From NCBI GenBank assembly GCA_037954325.1, contig JBBMNZ010000007.1, forward strand, positions 16,469,001 to 16,533,000: a DNA stretch of 64,000 nt. Reading direction: 5' to 3'. The position numbers and the translations under genes are program-made. The notes beneath the pieces were generated by a model. The model was not told where the DNA came from. It made no database searches and was given only the letters and a program-made list of their open reading frames with translations. This DNA comes from Fistularia commersonii (taxonomy: Eukaryota; Chordata; Actinopteri; Syngnathiformes; Fistulariidae). Shown piece after piece: positions 54,060-64,000 of this stretch (position 1 is the stretch's first letter; each line of letters opens with the position of its first letter).

Positions 54060-54350
54060 GTTTCTGAGTATATTCTCAAGTCTTCCAGGTGATGATCTGT
54101 AACTCTTCAATCTTATAGTGGAAACTGAACAGAGTTTCTTTCCTTGGAGCTGTTCTACCTTTCACCTGAGAGGGTTCTTCAGTTCTAAAGACTGTGTGGT
54201 GTTTTCAGTAGATAGCCACTAAGGTTGAGGGTGGCCACTGGTCAATATTGAAAGGCATTTGTTGCGTTGAGTGTGTACATGTGCAGCAGTTGGGTTGAAT
54301 TTGGTGTGCTATGTTGATGTATGAGTCTTTATGTATGTCATTTGGGGAAA
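54060..54350 (-). mobile_element. Penelope-like 3' fragment (decayed)
   Basis: The plus strand has TTCTCAAGTCTTCCAGGTGA, CTTGGAGCTGTTCTACCTTT then CACCTGAGAGGGTTCTTCAG, the reverse complement of the Penelope-like 3' end with the usual CCTCTC...GGTGAAA block. The inner part is weaker. Confidence 0.5.
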
Positions 54351-55489
54351 AACAAGATAAGGATTTGGGGAACTCATCTGAGTTGGAAGTCACAACCTAG
54401 ACAAAAAAAAAAGAAAGACTGGCAGAATATCAGCTCTGCAATTACATGACCTGTGCCAAAGAATGTCAGTCTGTCACTGACAAAGCTGGTTACTTGGTTG
54501 TCTGGTTACAGTTGCTTCTACTTAGTAGAATAGAGCCATTGTTATGGTACAATTTCCTTTGGTATTGGGCCTACTTCAAGTGAGTCCGCCATCTTGGAGG
54601 GCTTTGTATAGTAACACCACAAATAAACCATTTGACCTCACCTGATTTACACTGGAATAAGAAATGTATGATGGCACTACAAAAACAATTTTGAAATATT
54701 AAGTTGATTGAGAATCATCCAGGGTCAAAATATTGCACTTGATAAGCAAATGCCATAGTCAAGACAAACAATTGTCCAAGGGAGCTACCAGCTAACTGAT
54801 CAGAAAGCTAACAAGTGCAAACTAGACCTCATAAAGTACATTTGAGCACTCAATTTGCACAAAAGACGAATTTATTAAAATTTGTATAATCACAATACCT
54901 TGACCAGAAGAAAAAAAAAGTGCTGCATAGATATTACAGCTGTTTATATATAGAATGAGTTTCAATTTGATCTTTCAGAGTACACTATACAAAACTAAAG
55001 GATATGATTCTTAAAGAAGCAGCTAGGTCATCCTGAAAATGTAACTTAGTCCAGTGAATCAGCAGTTGTGTTGCTTCATTTTTATACAGTAAGCTTGGTA
55101 GCGCACCACTTGTAGTAGCGCACCTCTTATAGTTTAGCAATGCACAAGAGAACCAAATACTGCTTCTTAATTGGTTTGAATGGACGCTGCTGATTCCACC
55201 TGCCCCACAGTCAAATCGAATGCAGAGTTCCTTTGTGACCATCCAGGGTAGGAAAATTTGTCTTGCTTGGAAATGCTGCAAGATGGACTCTGGTTGCTAA
55301 ATGGTCAATAAGGTATGGGTTGATGGCAAGGACTTATTAACCCTCATTGGTGTCGAGAGCTTGTCATAATGTGTTGTTAAGGCAACTGACTACAATCACG
55401 GAACTTGAACAGTTTCGATAATAGTCAAACTAACACCCAAATGAACAAGCAGCATTGTTTCTGTATAAGGACTGTGTAGTTGTGTTTGG
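54351..55489. other. Anonymous DNA
   Basis: No recognised element. A 98-codon minus frame (54985-55281) has no family signature. Confidence 0.35.
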
Positions 55490-55640
55490 ATGGATCTGTC
55501 AAGATCTCAGTCATCCAGGGCATGGTGCTCACTGTGAAATATCCTCAGAGATATTTACTTTCGTAAAAAAAGTTGTTTCACCTCTAATCCAAGGGATCAT
55601 TTAATGTCATTTCCATTAGATCTGAAAAAGCAAGCCCCCT
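55490..55640 (-). mobile_element. Penelope-like 3' end fragment
   Basis: ATCTCAGTCATCCAGGGCAT and GTTGTTTCACCTCTAATCCA then AGGGATC are the reverse complement of the 3' end block seen at 58440-58555. Confidence 0.55.
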
Positions 55641-56019
55641 TGGCTTGGAGGAGAAACCTATTTAAGACAGTAATCGTTAAGACAGTCATCTCGCCAAGTT
55701 CAACAGCAAGATTTTTCAGCAACTATTTAGTGTAACCACATATACCATTTGGGCCTGAGCGAGGAACTACGATATATCAGTCTTGTTGTCATTAAGGTAG
55801 CCAAGCTACAATATGATAGCTAGGACAAAAGCAGTGCTCCGCCAAGTATTAAAATACATGGGAGTTTTTTTTTCTTCTTTTCCATTGCTCTTTTCCCCCG
55901 AAAGGACATGATAGGTAAAATAAGTAGAATACTATTCATTTTTTAACTTGACTGATCACAAATAATTGCTTAATAGGTGGTCCCTTAGATTAACAATGAC
56001 AACTAGCTAGCTTGTATAG

Positions 56020-56640
56020 GTGAAGCTAGGAACCGTTCGAAAAACGTGCGCAATTATGTGGCTCTACAGCGCCCCCCTGTTCCAAGCGCCAAAAAGCCTT
56101 AATTGTGATCTATTTTAGTAATTCAGCTTCTTGAGCTGAACCACATAGAAAGTCACATAATGGCCACCCTGAAGCCCAATTAAAACTTCCAGCGGTTTCT
56201 CAAAAGAAGTCGCCATTGCTAAGGCAGAATTGTTAACCGCCAGCACCAGGCTTTCCTCGCCAAACACTCGCAGCAATCTTTCCTCTGTCTGAGCAGCTAA
56301 CGTTAGTTGTTGAGGAAACCTCACAAAAACCGGGCAGCCTGGCCCTCCTCTCGACACTAGAAACCCGACAGATCTGCTGAGTCGAGCATTTAAAGGTTAC
56401 AGAAACAAGTAGAAGTCCGCAACAATAAAGGGAAATTACCTCTCGGCCGTGCAGTCTCGGCATCTGCCGGTAGCCGCTACGCCGACGCTCCACGGTAAAA
56501 TGGCTGCAACAACAGCGGTGTGGATGACAGACCAGAGAAGAGAGGCGGAGGCTGCCGGGGAGAACCGACGGAGGGCGGGCTATAACTCCGCCGAGGGTGG
56601 GGTGGGGGTGGGGAACAGGCGTAAGAGACAGAAATAATGT
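56020..56640 (-). promoter_or_regulatory. CpG-rich promoter and candidate untranslated first exon of ccdc71
   Basis: This is the only CpG-dense stretch of the window (densest at 56440-56600), on an AT-rich background. It contains AAAATGGCTGC at 56498-56508, a YY1-type promoter motif. On the minus strand, CACGGCCGAGAG|GTAATTTCC gives a strong splice donor with the last exon base at 56440. No long conserved frame crosses it. Because ccdc71 needs an upstream untranslated exon on the minus strand and no other CpG-rich start lies between, I infer that this is its first exon, with an intron of about 14.7 kb (41748-56439). It could instead belong to another gene, or to a divergent pair. Confidence 0.5.
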
Positions 56641-58439
56641 GTTATTACCAGGAAATTGTCTCCAACATGGATAAAAAAAATTACCAGGTGCGTGGACAGG
56701 AGACAGTCCAAGGAAAAGCGATTATTTAAGGAAAATCCCATTCAAGTAGAAATCTGACACCAAGCCGAAACTGTGACGTACGAGGTGGGTGGGACTTGGA
56801 TTTATTTTCGTTTTCTAGCTCAAACTGTTAGCATCAGCAACTAGCCAACCCAGCAAGCTAGTACTGGAGATTAGCTGATGAATGAAATGGCAGCCCTAGT
56901 TGTAAATTAGAAGACACTCTAAAGCCGGAATAACATCTAATTTCAACCATATTTCGGCATTTCTAACTATTGATAATGCAGGGATTTTTATATACAGAAG
57001 AACCAAGATTCACCAAAACAGTGCATGAGTAACACCCTATTTCCCTGTGGTAAGTGTGTCAGGCGCCATAAACTAATGTAAGCATTACATTGAATTTTTG
57101 CAGTGAAAATGTTAGACAAAAAATGGCAGGTCTGAGCCTGATGGAACTCTAGACATCTTACACTAGCATACAGCATACATGGTTTCTCAAAAATAATTGT
57201 GAGTGAAGAATGTGTTCAATGAAACTATGCAGATGACCAGAGATCAATGCAGTAGAGTTTACTGTTTACATTTCCTTGCAATTGCATGCATTTTATTTAT
57301 TGTTTTGTTTTTTTGTTGTTGTTTTTTTGTTTTGTTTTTTTGTCTCCCTATCTGGCTTCACGATGGACAGTTAAATAAGACTACGGACTACAATTTTTTA
57401 TAACCGATGTGCACATGCACATTTCTAACATGAAATGTTCCCTATCAACTCATGTTGGGTGGAAATAAAGGAGTCCGCAACATCCCTTTTTGATAACCCT
57501 TCTCTTTGTTCAACAACTTTCATTTGTTTCTAACCCTTCATTGCTTTCTGAGGGGCTCCCCAGCAACTCAATACTGTTTAATATTGTTAATAATCTTGTT
57601 GTGACATCAGGTCTATTATACATCAAACTTGTTTTTACTACCTTCAGTGTGTTTGGCAGTGTGTTTGGTGACATATACTACACAATTTCCAAGCAGTCTA
57701 GGTATACATGCATTAGCTACTCCACAACAGATATTCACATAAGTCAGTATAATATGTCTGAGAATGGTAACTTTAAACAGGTTGATATCCAGTACTGTGG
57801 AACTTATACAACATCTCTATCTTTCTACACACAACAAATGTTTGTGTTTGTGTGTAAAATGTATTCCAAACAGAAAAACGACTAAGATAAAAACATAGGT
57901 CTGTTAGAGCCGAGATAAAGGTGATGGTCAAAAGATAGGCAACAATAAAGATGACATAACGATACTCTTGTGTAATTCCGTTGGCTAAAGGAAGAAAACA
58001 GCAGAACTTTGGACCCCATTAAAATCGGGGTTACCTAAACATGGATGAAAATAGGGATGATAGTGACACCAATAAAAACACTTGGGGCAAAAGAACAATT
58101 ATAAAAAAAAGGTTTGACACAACGCCGATATTGCGTGAGATGCATGTCCTCTGGCCTTACACCACCACCTTACATTATAAAAAGGAATGTTTTGTTGTGA
58201 AAAATCAGTCGTTCTGCAGGACAACTCAGGCTTTGTACTCTTTCGAGAACTCAACTCTGGCTGACTCCAGAACTCTTGGGACTCTGCGTCTTTACTCCAA
58301 GACAAGGCTAGAACACTGTTAACCTATTTTTGAAAAAGCTCAGATCTTAAAAAGTTTTAGGTCAGGTCAGACACATACAATCAATGGAAAAACTAATCAT
58401 TTTCACACATACCCATACATATACCCTTACTTCAGAACC
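56641..58439. other. Anonymous DNA upstream of the CpG-rich promoter
   Basis: TGACGTACG, a CRE-like site, lies near 56773. Otherwise AT-rich. The 131-codon plus frame at 57490-57885 has no family signature. Confidence 0.35.
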
Positions 58440-58555
58440 AAAGAAACCTCTTGGATGAGACACGAAACTTTTTTAAGAGATGAAATCAAGTCCAGTTGAA
58501 ACGGCAAGATTTGACAAGGATTAACCATAACCTGGATAACTGAGAACCTCTGTTA
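58440..58555 (+). mobile_element. Penelope-like 3' end fragment
   Basis: AAAGAAACCTCTTGGATGAG then ACACGAAACTT, followed by AAGTCCAGTTGAAACGGCAA and CATAACCTGGATAACTGAGA then ACCTC. This is the best-preserved copy of the 3' end block in this window. Confidence 0.6.
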
Positions 58556-59487
58556 ATAACCTTACTGCAATAATTGTTGTATACAACCCAAACATTAATT
58601 ACATTTTAAGCATTTTTTTTCAGTTTTAAATCACAATTGTACAATTCAATGCTACAGACCAACTGTAACAGATCAAGTAGGATATCTGAGCTTGTGTTTA
58701 CTTGCATCTATAATGCCCATCCATGGATATTTGCTTTTCTTTGCTATTCATAAGCAAAGAGATACCCACACATGTCATTGGATGGAACATTTTGGTCAAA
58801 TCGTATATCAAGGTCTTATCTAGTGAAAAATAGGGGAAAGTGATCTCAAGTTCTTTGTGGCAAGTCTCTTTGGTGTAAGGTTATCCTGATCTACTCCTCT
58901 GCATGATGCTTTCCTCACTATCTCCATGTTAATAATTGAGTGCTCAGACAAAATAAAGCCGAGGCATGAGAGTTTTCATGTATCATATTCAAATGACCGC
59001 TAATCAATTAGAGCAGATTTTTCCAGTGCTTAGGGCCACTCCATACACATCGATCAGTACCATGACAGGGGCAATATTCATCTCCTAATTATAATAAAAG
59101 TATACAGGTAGCTGACATTACTCATTTGCTGGACATGAAATGTGTTAATTCAATATGAAATAATATAAACGTATCTTGATTATTGATCTGTAAAGTCTCA
59201 CTCCAGTAAAAGATTTTCATCGTTTTCATCCTGCAGTTACTACATATAGAGATAGATAGATGGATGGATGTATATATGTATAGTTTTCATTGGTTTTTTT
59301 TTTTACTACTGGAAGTCATCTCATAACACCTGCATCTGTGTCTCACCCTCTGCCCCCTTTGGGAGGCCCTGATTTAACTCACCATCTGCTGTGGAGGGTT
59401 TTCTACAGCTGAGCCCAAAACTGATTGGTGTCAGGTGAGCTTGATTGCAGAATTGCTTGCAGGTGAGGAAGCATAGTGAGCAACGCC

Positions 59488-59534
<47 letters not shown>

Positions 59535-60349
59535 CACAATGACATCATAGGAAAAGGGCATAAAAAGATTAGATCATGACGATTATTTCTGCAATAAAAA
59601 TTACATCTCCTGTTGTTAAGTGTCCATTGTAACAGGCGATACCATATACTATAAATATACTTGTATACTATGAACAATAAATCGCCTGACACAATTTTCA
59701 GCTGTTGTCTGCCAATGTTAAAAGACAACACCAACGTTAAAAGATAACACTATAGTCTGAGAAATGTTTCTTTCACTAAAAAAGTATTTGCCAGCCCCAT
59801 TGGGGTTTGATAGTTGTACTTTTTAGGTCAAATAAAACTATTATATTTCTCATAATCAGGTTTAGAGGCAAGAAGAAGGGTTTAAAAGGCAATTTAAATA
59901 CCTCATAACATTGGGGGCTCAATATAGACACCAGTCAAAAGACAAGCAGAGTGATAAAAGTGTATTTAGGTTATGTGGGATTAAAAAAAAATATACAAAT
60001 GGAGATGTTTCCAAAAAGGCAATTTGTTTTTTCCGAAACTCATACTTTGTCATGGGACCTTCTATTTGACAAGTAAACCTCATGGCATATTCTAACATAT
60101 ATGTGCCACAAGTGTACTTTTCTCCCTGCAACCTCAAAACTCTATTATGACTGCTAACACACGATAGTTTGAAATTAGAGAGATTATGGCAATTAAATTA
60201 GATAACAAATGTAAATATGATTATGTGTTGAGAAGAATGCATCTGATTGTGCAAAGGGGAAATACAACAATCACCTCAGCTATAAGATTAGATATTAATC
60301 GCCCTAATAATCAGCGCTTTTTTGATCTCAGTGGGGAGAGGGTTAACAA
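58556..60349. other. Anonymous DNA
   Basis: No gene recognised. It contains the (CA)n tract at 59490. Confidence 0.35.
59490..59538 (+). repeat. Interrupted (CA)n microsatellite
   Basis: Forty-nine bases of CA repeat with one AAA interruption near 59519. Confidence 0.9.
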
Positions 60350-63300
60350 CATCAGCGGGGTCTTCAGGTGGGCACCCTCTTTCATTGATGTTTCATTGAT
60401 AAGCACACAACGCCTCCAGAGGGCTCAACTGCAACACTTGGTCTCCTTGGTGCACCCCCTTCCAGTTTTAATCCTCTTTGCAGTTTTTTGCAGCCCAGTT
60501 TGGGTACTTCATCTTCGTCCAGATCCACGTGCTGCTTTGCTCTGCTGCTTCTGACCATGATGGCTAATGGTTTTCCTGAAGGCTTGTCCCGGAACTCCCA
60601 CCTCATTCAGGAGCCTGATTATGTAGGTGGCAACAAAACCTCTGTATCTAACCTCTACCAGGAGCACCTGTGCATGCCACCCTTGTTGCTGTGCCCAAAA
60701 ATCTATGTCGGTGTACTTCAGCTTTTTCTCTTAAAATGCTTCTTCAACTACGGCCTCCCTCGGCACAGTCAGTTCCACTATATAGAGGGACATTCGTGAA
60801 ATTGACCACAAGATAAGATTTGGCCTGAGATTGATGTTCAAAATCTCAGGTGGAAACTCGAGTTGCTAGATCAACTCGGATTTTTCAGTCCACTGCGGGA
60901 TCAAAAAGGGTGCTATTCACTCTTGCTGCTGTTTTCACTGGGGCCTGTACTGCTCTCACGAAGGGGGTATTGGATGAGTGCCCAGAGGTTGGATGAGGTA
61001 GCGCATTGATGAATGATTGACTTCCTTACAGGAAGATTTACAGTTAGCGTATGATGTTGTTATGGCTCCATGTGCATAAGAGTTGCTGGGGATTGGGAGA
61101 AATGGTATGCTGGGTCTTCTGTGGGAAGAACGTGATAGGTGGCCATATTAAGCTGATTTGGCTCCCTTTCATTTCCCATAGTTCTCTCTAAGTGAGCTTA
61201 AGTGGTGCTCCAGGTTTTCCCAGGGACTCCAGTAGCCTTGCTTGCCTTGCAACAATGTTTGTGCACATCTCTCTTGCTTCCTGTTGGTGCCAGATTTCAT
61301 CAACTACCAGCTTTCTCCTCTCTGCAGATGTTTCCTTATTCCATTTAGGTCCCTTGTCCCAAGTCTAAATCCACCTCTTCCTTGCTGCACATGTCACTCT
61401 AAGTCACCATGCCCAAGGGCAGACTTGGCTCTGCAGCCTAAGTTGTTCCTCCCGGTTGCCAGTCTGGGAGGAGCTGTCATGGAGGAGGTACCATGTTCAG
61501 CCTTACTTTGGTGCAATCGTGCTCTTCAGTAAGGCCAGAGGGATAGTTTCAGTGCCCCATGACTATACAGCCCAATGTTGCTGAGATAGCAAGAGAGTCC
61601 AAGCCACTTCTTAATGTATGCACCAACTGTCCACTCCAACTTCTCAATTTTGGAGATGGGGAACTCATATACCATCAGTGTTCACAGCAGGTGGGGAGTG
61701 ACTCAAACTGCAAATACCACAGCTTCAAGTGAAACACCGGAAGTGGTGTCTCGTCAATTCTGATCAAGCCTTTAATGGTTTCTTCCCTCAGTTGGTCACA
61801 CTGTTCTGTGTCTTTGAGGCTTGCATTGTACCACCATCCAAGGCTCTTGAAAGGCAGATCTGACTGGTGTTTCACTTTCCTTTCATGATGGATATGGTCC
61901 TACATTTGGTGGGTTCCAACTCCACCCTTGCCTGTGTAATGCTTGAGTGAAGCTGGTACAAGCAATTATGTAAGTCAAGGTAGTTATGTCATCCATGTAG
62001 GCACGAAGCAGAGGTAGCTACTGGCCAGCCTGCTTACACTCCCCTCCGGCTACCCATCTAGATGCCCTGATGATCACCTCCACATGGTAAAGACTAGAGG
62101 GAATATATATGGTGCAGACTGTCATAATGCCCTCTTTCAATGATCTCCATGATGCTGTGTATTCTGTGGTTGTTATACAGAATTGGAAATCTTGGAAGTG
62201 GCTTCTGACCAGGTTTGTGATAGTTTCAGACAGGCACATAGTAGAGGTTGAAGGCCTCCCACATGACAGGAAGGGGGACGGATCCAAAAGCATTGACTAG
62301 GTCAAGGAATAAAACATGCAGGTCTCTTCTTTCCCTTTTTGCAGATAATATTTGATTCCAAAACCTGCTTGTGTGATCAAAGACACCTGAGAAACCTGGT
62401 ACCCCAGCTTCTATATCAACCCGTCAGTCAAGTTGTTCTGTTTCAAGTAAGTAGTCAGTCTTTGAGCAACAGCGCTGAAAAAGACTTTCCCTTCCAAATT
62501 CAGCAGATTCAGTTGTGGAAATTGGTCTATGTTTGAGGCATCTTTCTCCTAGGATATTACTACCCCTCCTGCTCTTTGACATGCTTTTGCGGTGATTTGC
62601 TTCTTCCTTACCACCCGAATTACCCTCTGTAGGAATTGCTAGATGCTTGATTTGCTCTTATACAAGTGGTAAGGAACTCCATTTGGTCATGGTACAAAAG
62701 CAGTCCTTGCTTTCCTTATTGCTTTGTTGATCTCAGACTGTTGTTGAATTGGTGTTCTGGATGGGAAATTGGTGGCATGTCTGATGGTGTCACCCTTTGT
62801 TCCAGTTTTTGCTTGTCTGAGTATGTTGTCTTCAGATGGTGCTCTAGCTCCCTCTTTGGCACCTTAAGGGATCCACTCTTCTCCCCTTGCAAAAAGGCCT
62901 TAAACAAAATTAAAGGGGTTCTTGGATGTTCTTGCCCTCTCCTTTTTCCTAGATAGGTTTGGAGGTTTTCTGCTCTCCTTAGAGTTTCCAGACACCTCTT
63001 TAGCTCTGCTTGCAGGAGGGCTATGCCTTCTCTGGCTCCATTGATGATTTCTTCCATTGCTTCCCCAAACCCCTCCTCTCTCTGATAAGGTGCTCAATGT
63101 CCTGTTGCCTTCTGGAATTGGCAGGGGTTGATTTCCTTCCTTTGTTCTTCTGTTCCTATCTGCCCAACACAAGTAGATCGGGTGACTCATTCTTTCCAGT
63201 TTCTTCTCCACTGTACCTCAGATTCCCTCCAACATCACGCCTAGGTCTGCATCAATCATTACCAACTCATTCTTGCTGCTGGACTTTGGCCACCTTACTT

Positions 63301-63640
63301 GGGGTCTGTGGCCTTTGATTTTCTTTTCTATAGCTGTCTCCAATTGGTTTGGTCCCTGGTTCTCAGATGTGGTCCTTGAATTACTTCCAGTCACTGGGGT
63401 ACTGATGCTCATTGGACAGTGGGTTGACTCTGGCCGCTGATCTTCACTCGCCTGACTCGACCTTTCACGTAAGAGATAATGGTCATGCGAAGTCCCAACC
63501 TTGCCTCCTTCAAGCGCTTCATCTTCCCTTTTATGGATTCTGGCAGATGTTACCTTGAACCAGTTGCAACTGCATGCTTGGAGTTCTGGTCCTGCATTCT
63601 GATGAAGTTAGTGACTTCCTGATTATTCATTTTTTGTTGT
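60350..63640 (-). mobile_element. Long LINE of probable RLE (R2/NeSL-group) type, dead
   Basis: Read on the minus strand from about 63640 down. A pre-RT region (63218-63400) leads to an RT N-terminal region: AREGIALLQAELKRCLETLR, GEKSGSLKVPKRELEHHLK and PISHPEHQ at 62750-63030. RT core pieces follow: SHFQDFQFCITTTEYTASW near 62160-62210, EGIMTVCTI, IIRASRWVAGG near 62045-62080, and RAYMDDITTLT with the catalytic box at 61988-61999. Next are SLGWWYNASLKDTEQCDQLR then EETIKGLIRIDET and LKLWYLQFESLP at 61675-61860. Below 60960 the decayed C-terminal endonuclease region reaches about 60350. This order recalls fish LINEs with a C-terminal restriction-like endonuclease; no AP-endonuclease is seen. 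Stops and shifts are frequent. Confidence 0.65.
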
Positions 63641-64000
63641 CCTGTTCTTTCCAGGGTCCATTACCATGTGTTCAGTCAACAGCCATTCAGCATTCTGGTC
63701 ATAGGCCACAAAACCTCTACACTGAACCTCTAAACCACCATAAATATTAGTACTGGACCAAATGCCTCTGCAGGACCCAAACTATTTCTTCAGCCATTTT
63801 AGTCTTGATGCCCTCCTGACAACAGTGTCACTTGACTGAAACAGTACAGAACTTTCATGGGTGACGCAGTTTTCAAGCTAACATTGTATCAGCTCTCTGA
63901 AAAAGCACATTAACAAACTTTGCTTTCGCAAATGTCATACATCGGCCCCACTCCCTTAACCAGATGAGAAGGAAAGAGAAGCAGGAGCGTAATTGCTGCC
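63641..64000 (-). mobile_element. Probable 5' part of the same LINE, entering from the right
   Basis: No clear coding blocks are visible, but on the minus strand GGTAACATCTGCCAGAATCC and the adjoining text run into the pre-RT region without a visible boundary. The 5' end may lie beyond the window. Confidence 0.3.

Noticed and set aside
1..64000. CRISPR array, bacterial operon, phage or plasmid features
   Set aside because: No regularly spaced direct repeats, no prokaryotic gene density, and clear vertebrate retroelements and splice sites.

Overview
The window is AT-rich vertebrate nuclear DNA, most likely from a teleost fish. The reasons are one recognisable single-copy gene (ccdc71-like), plus a dense, decayed repeat mix typical of fish genomes. 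That mix holds RTE-clade LINEs, L2/Rex1-like LINEs, a LINE of probable R2/NeSL (RLE) type, Penelope-like elements with a GIY-YIG region, hAT and TA-flanked DNA transposons, tRNA-derived SINEs, and (CA)n, (TG)n and (GAAA)n microsatellites. There is no bacterial, plasmid or phage signal, and nearly all open frames are chance frames or antisense shadows of dead retroelements. All family names come from memory of the protein families; no database search was run.

Host gene content is small. (1) At 2791-2910 (+) there is a good 3' splice site, a short exon that is open to a stop, and an AATAAA: it looks like the last exon of a gene arriving from the left, identity unknown. (2) At 40676-41737 (-) there is a 353-codon intact frame in a single coding exon, recognisable as CCDC71 by its N-terminal and C-terminal blocks. 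A clean splice acceptor lies 10 bases before its ATG. (3) At 56020-56640 there is a CpG-rich, promoter-like segment with a good minus-strand splice donor at 56440. I infer that it is the untranslated first exon of ccdc71, about 14.7 kb upstream. (4) Two places on either side of ccdc71 (43625-43705 + and 52605-53155 -) have exon-like composition and are reported as weak candidates.

Layout from the left: 1-345 and 345-1890 are two LINE pieces fused head to tail (-); 3000-3985 is a LINE endonuclease-region fragment (-); 4340-7320 is a nearly complete L2/Rex1-like LINE (-) interrupted by a hAT element; 9480-10340 is a decayed retroviral pol (-); 11026-11960 is a hAT transposase remnant (-); 16890-18165 is a Penelope-like element with inverted flanks; 18180-19310 is another LINE fragment; 19752-20283 is a TA-flanked TIR element carrying a (TG)32 tract. 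The stretch 20800-31690 is repeat-poor and mostly anonymous. 31690-34740 holds RTE pieces, one with a nested hAT copy. 37628-39310 is a TIR element holding three later insertions. 44097-45830 holds an L2-like RT fragment, an LTR-like promoter patch and a BED-finger hAT remnant. 47395-47880 and 49121-51765 are RTE and other LINE copies. 60350-63640 and probably beyond is a long LINE of RLE type (-).

The notable content is evolutionary rather than a new functional system. Two copies of one hAT family each sit inside the reverse-transcriptase region of a different LINE, with recognisable 8-bp target duplications. One TIR element has accumulated at least three further insertions. Recurrent Penelope-like 3' ends are scattered in both orientations. 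I found no convincing previously undescribed system.
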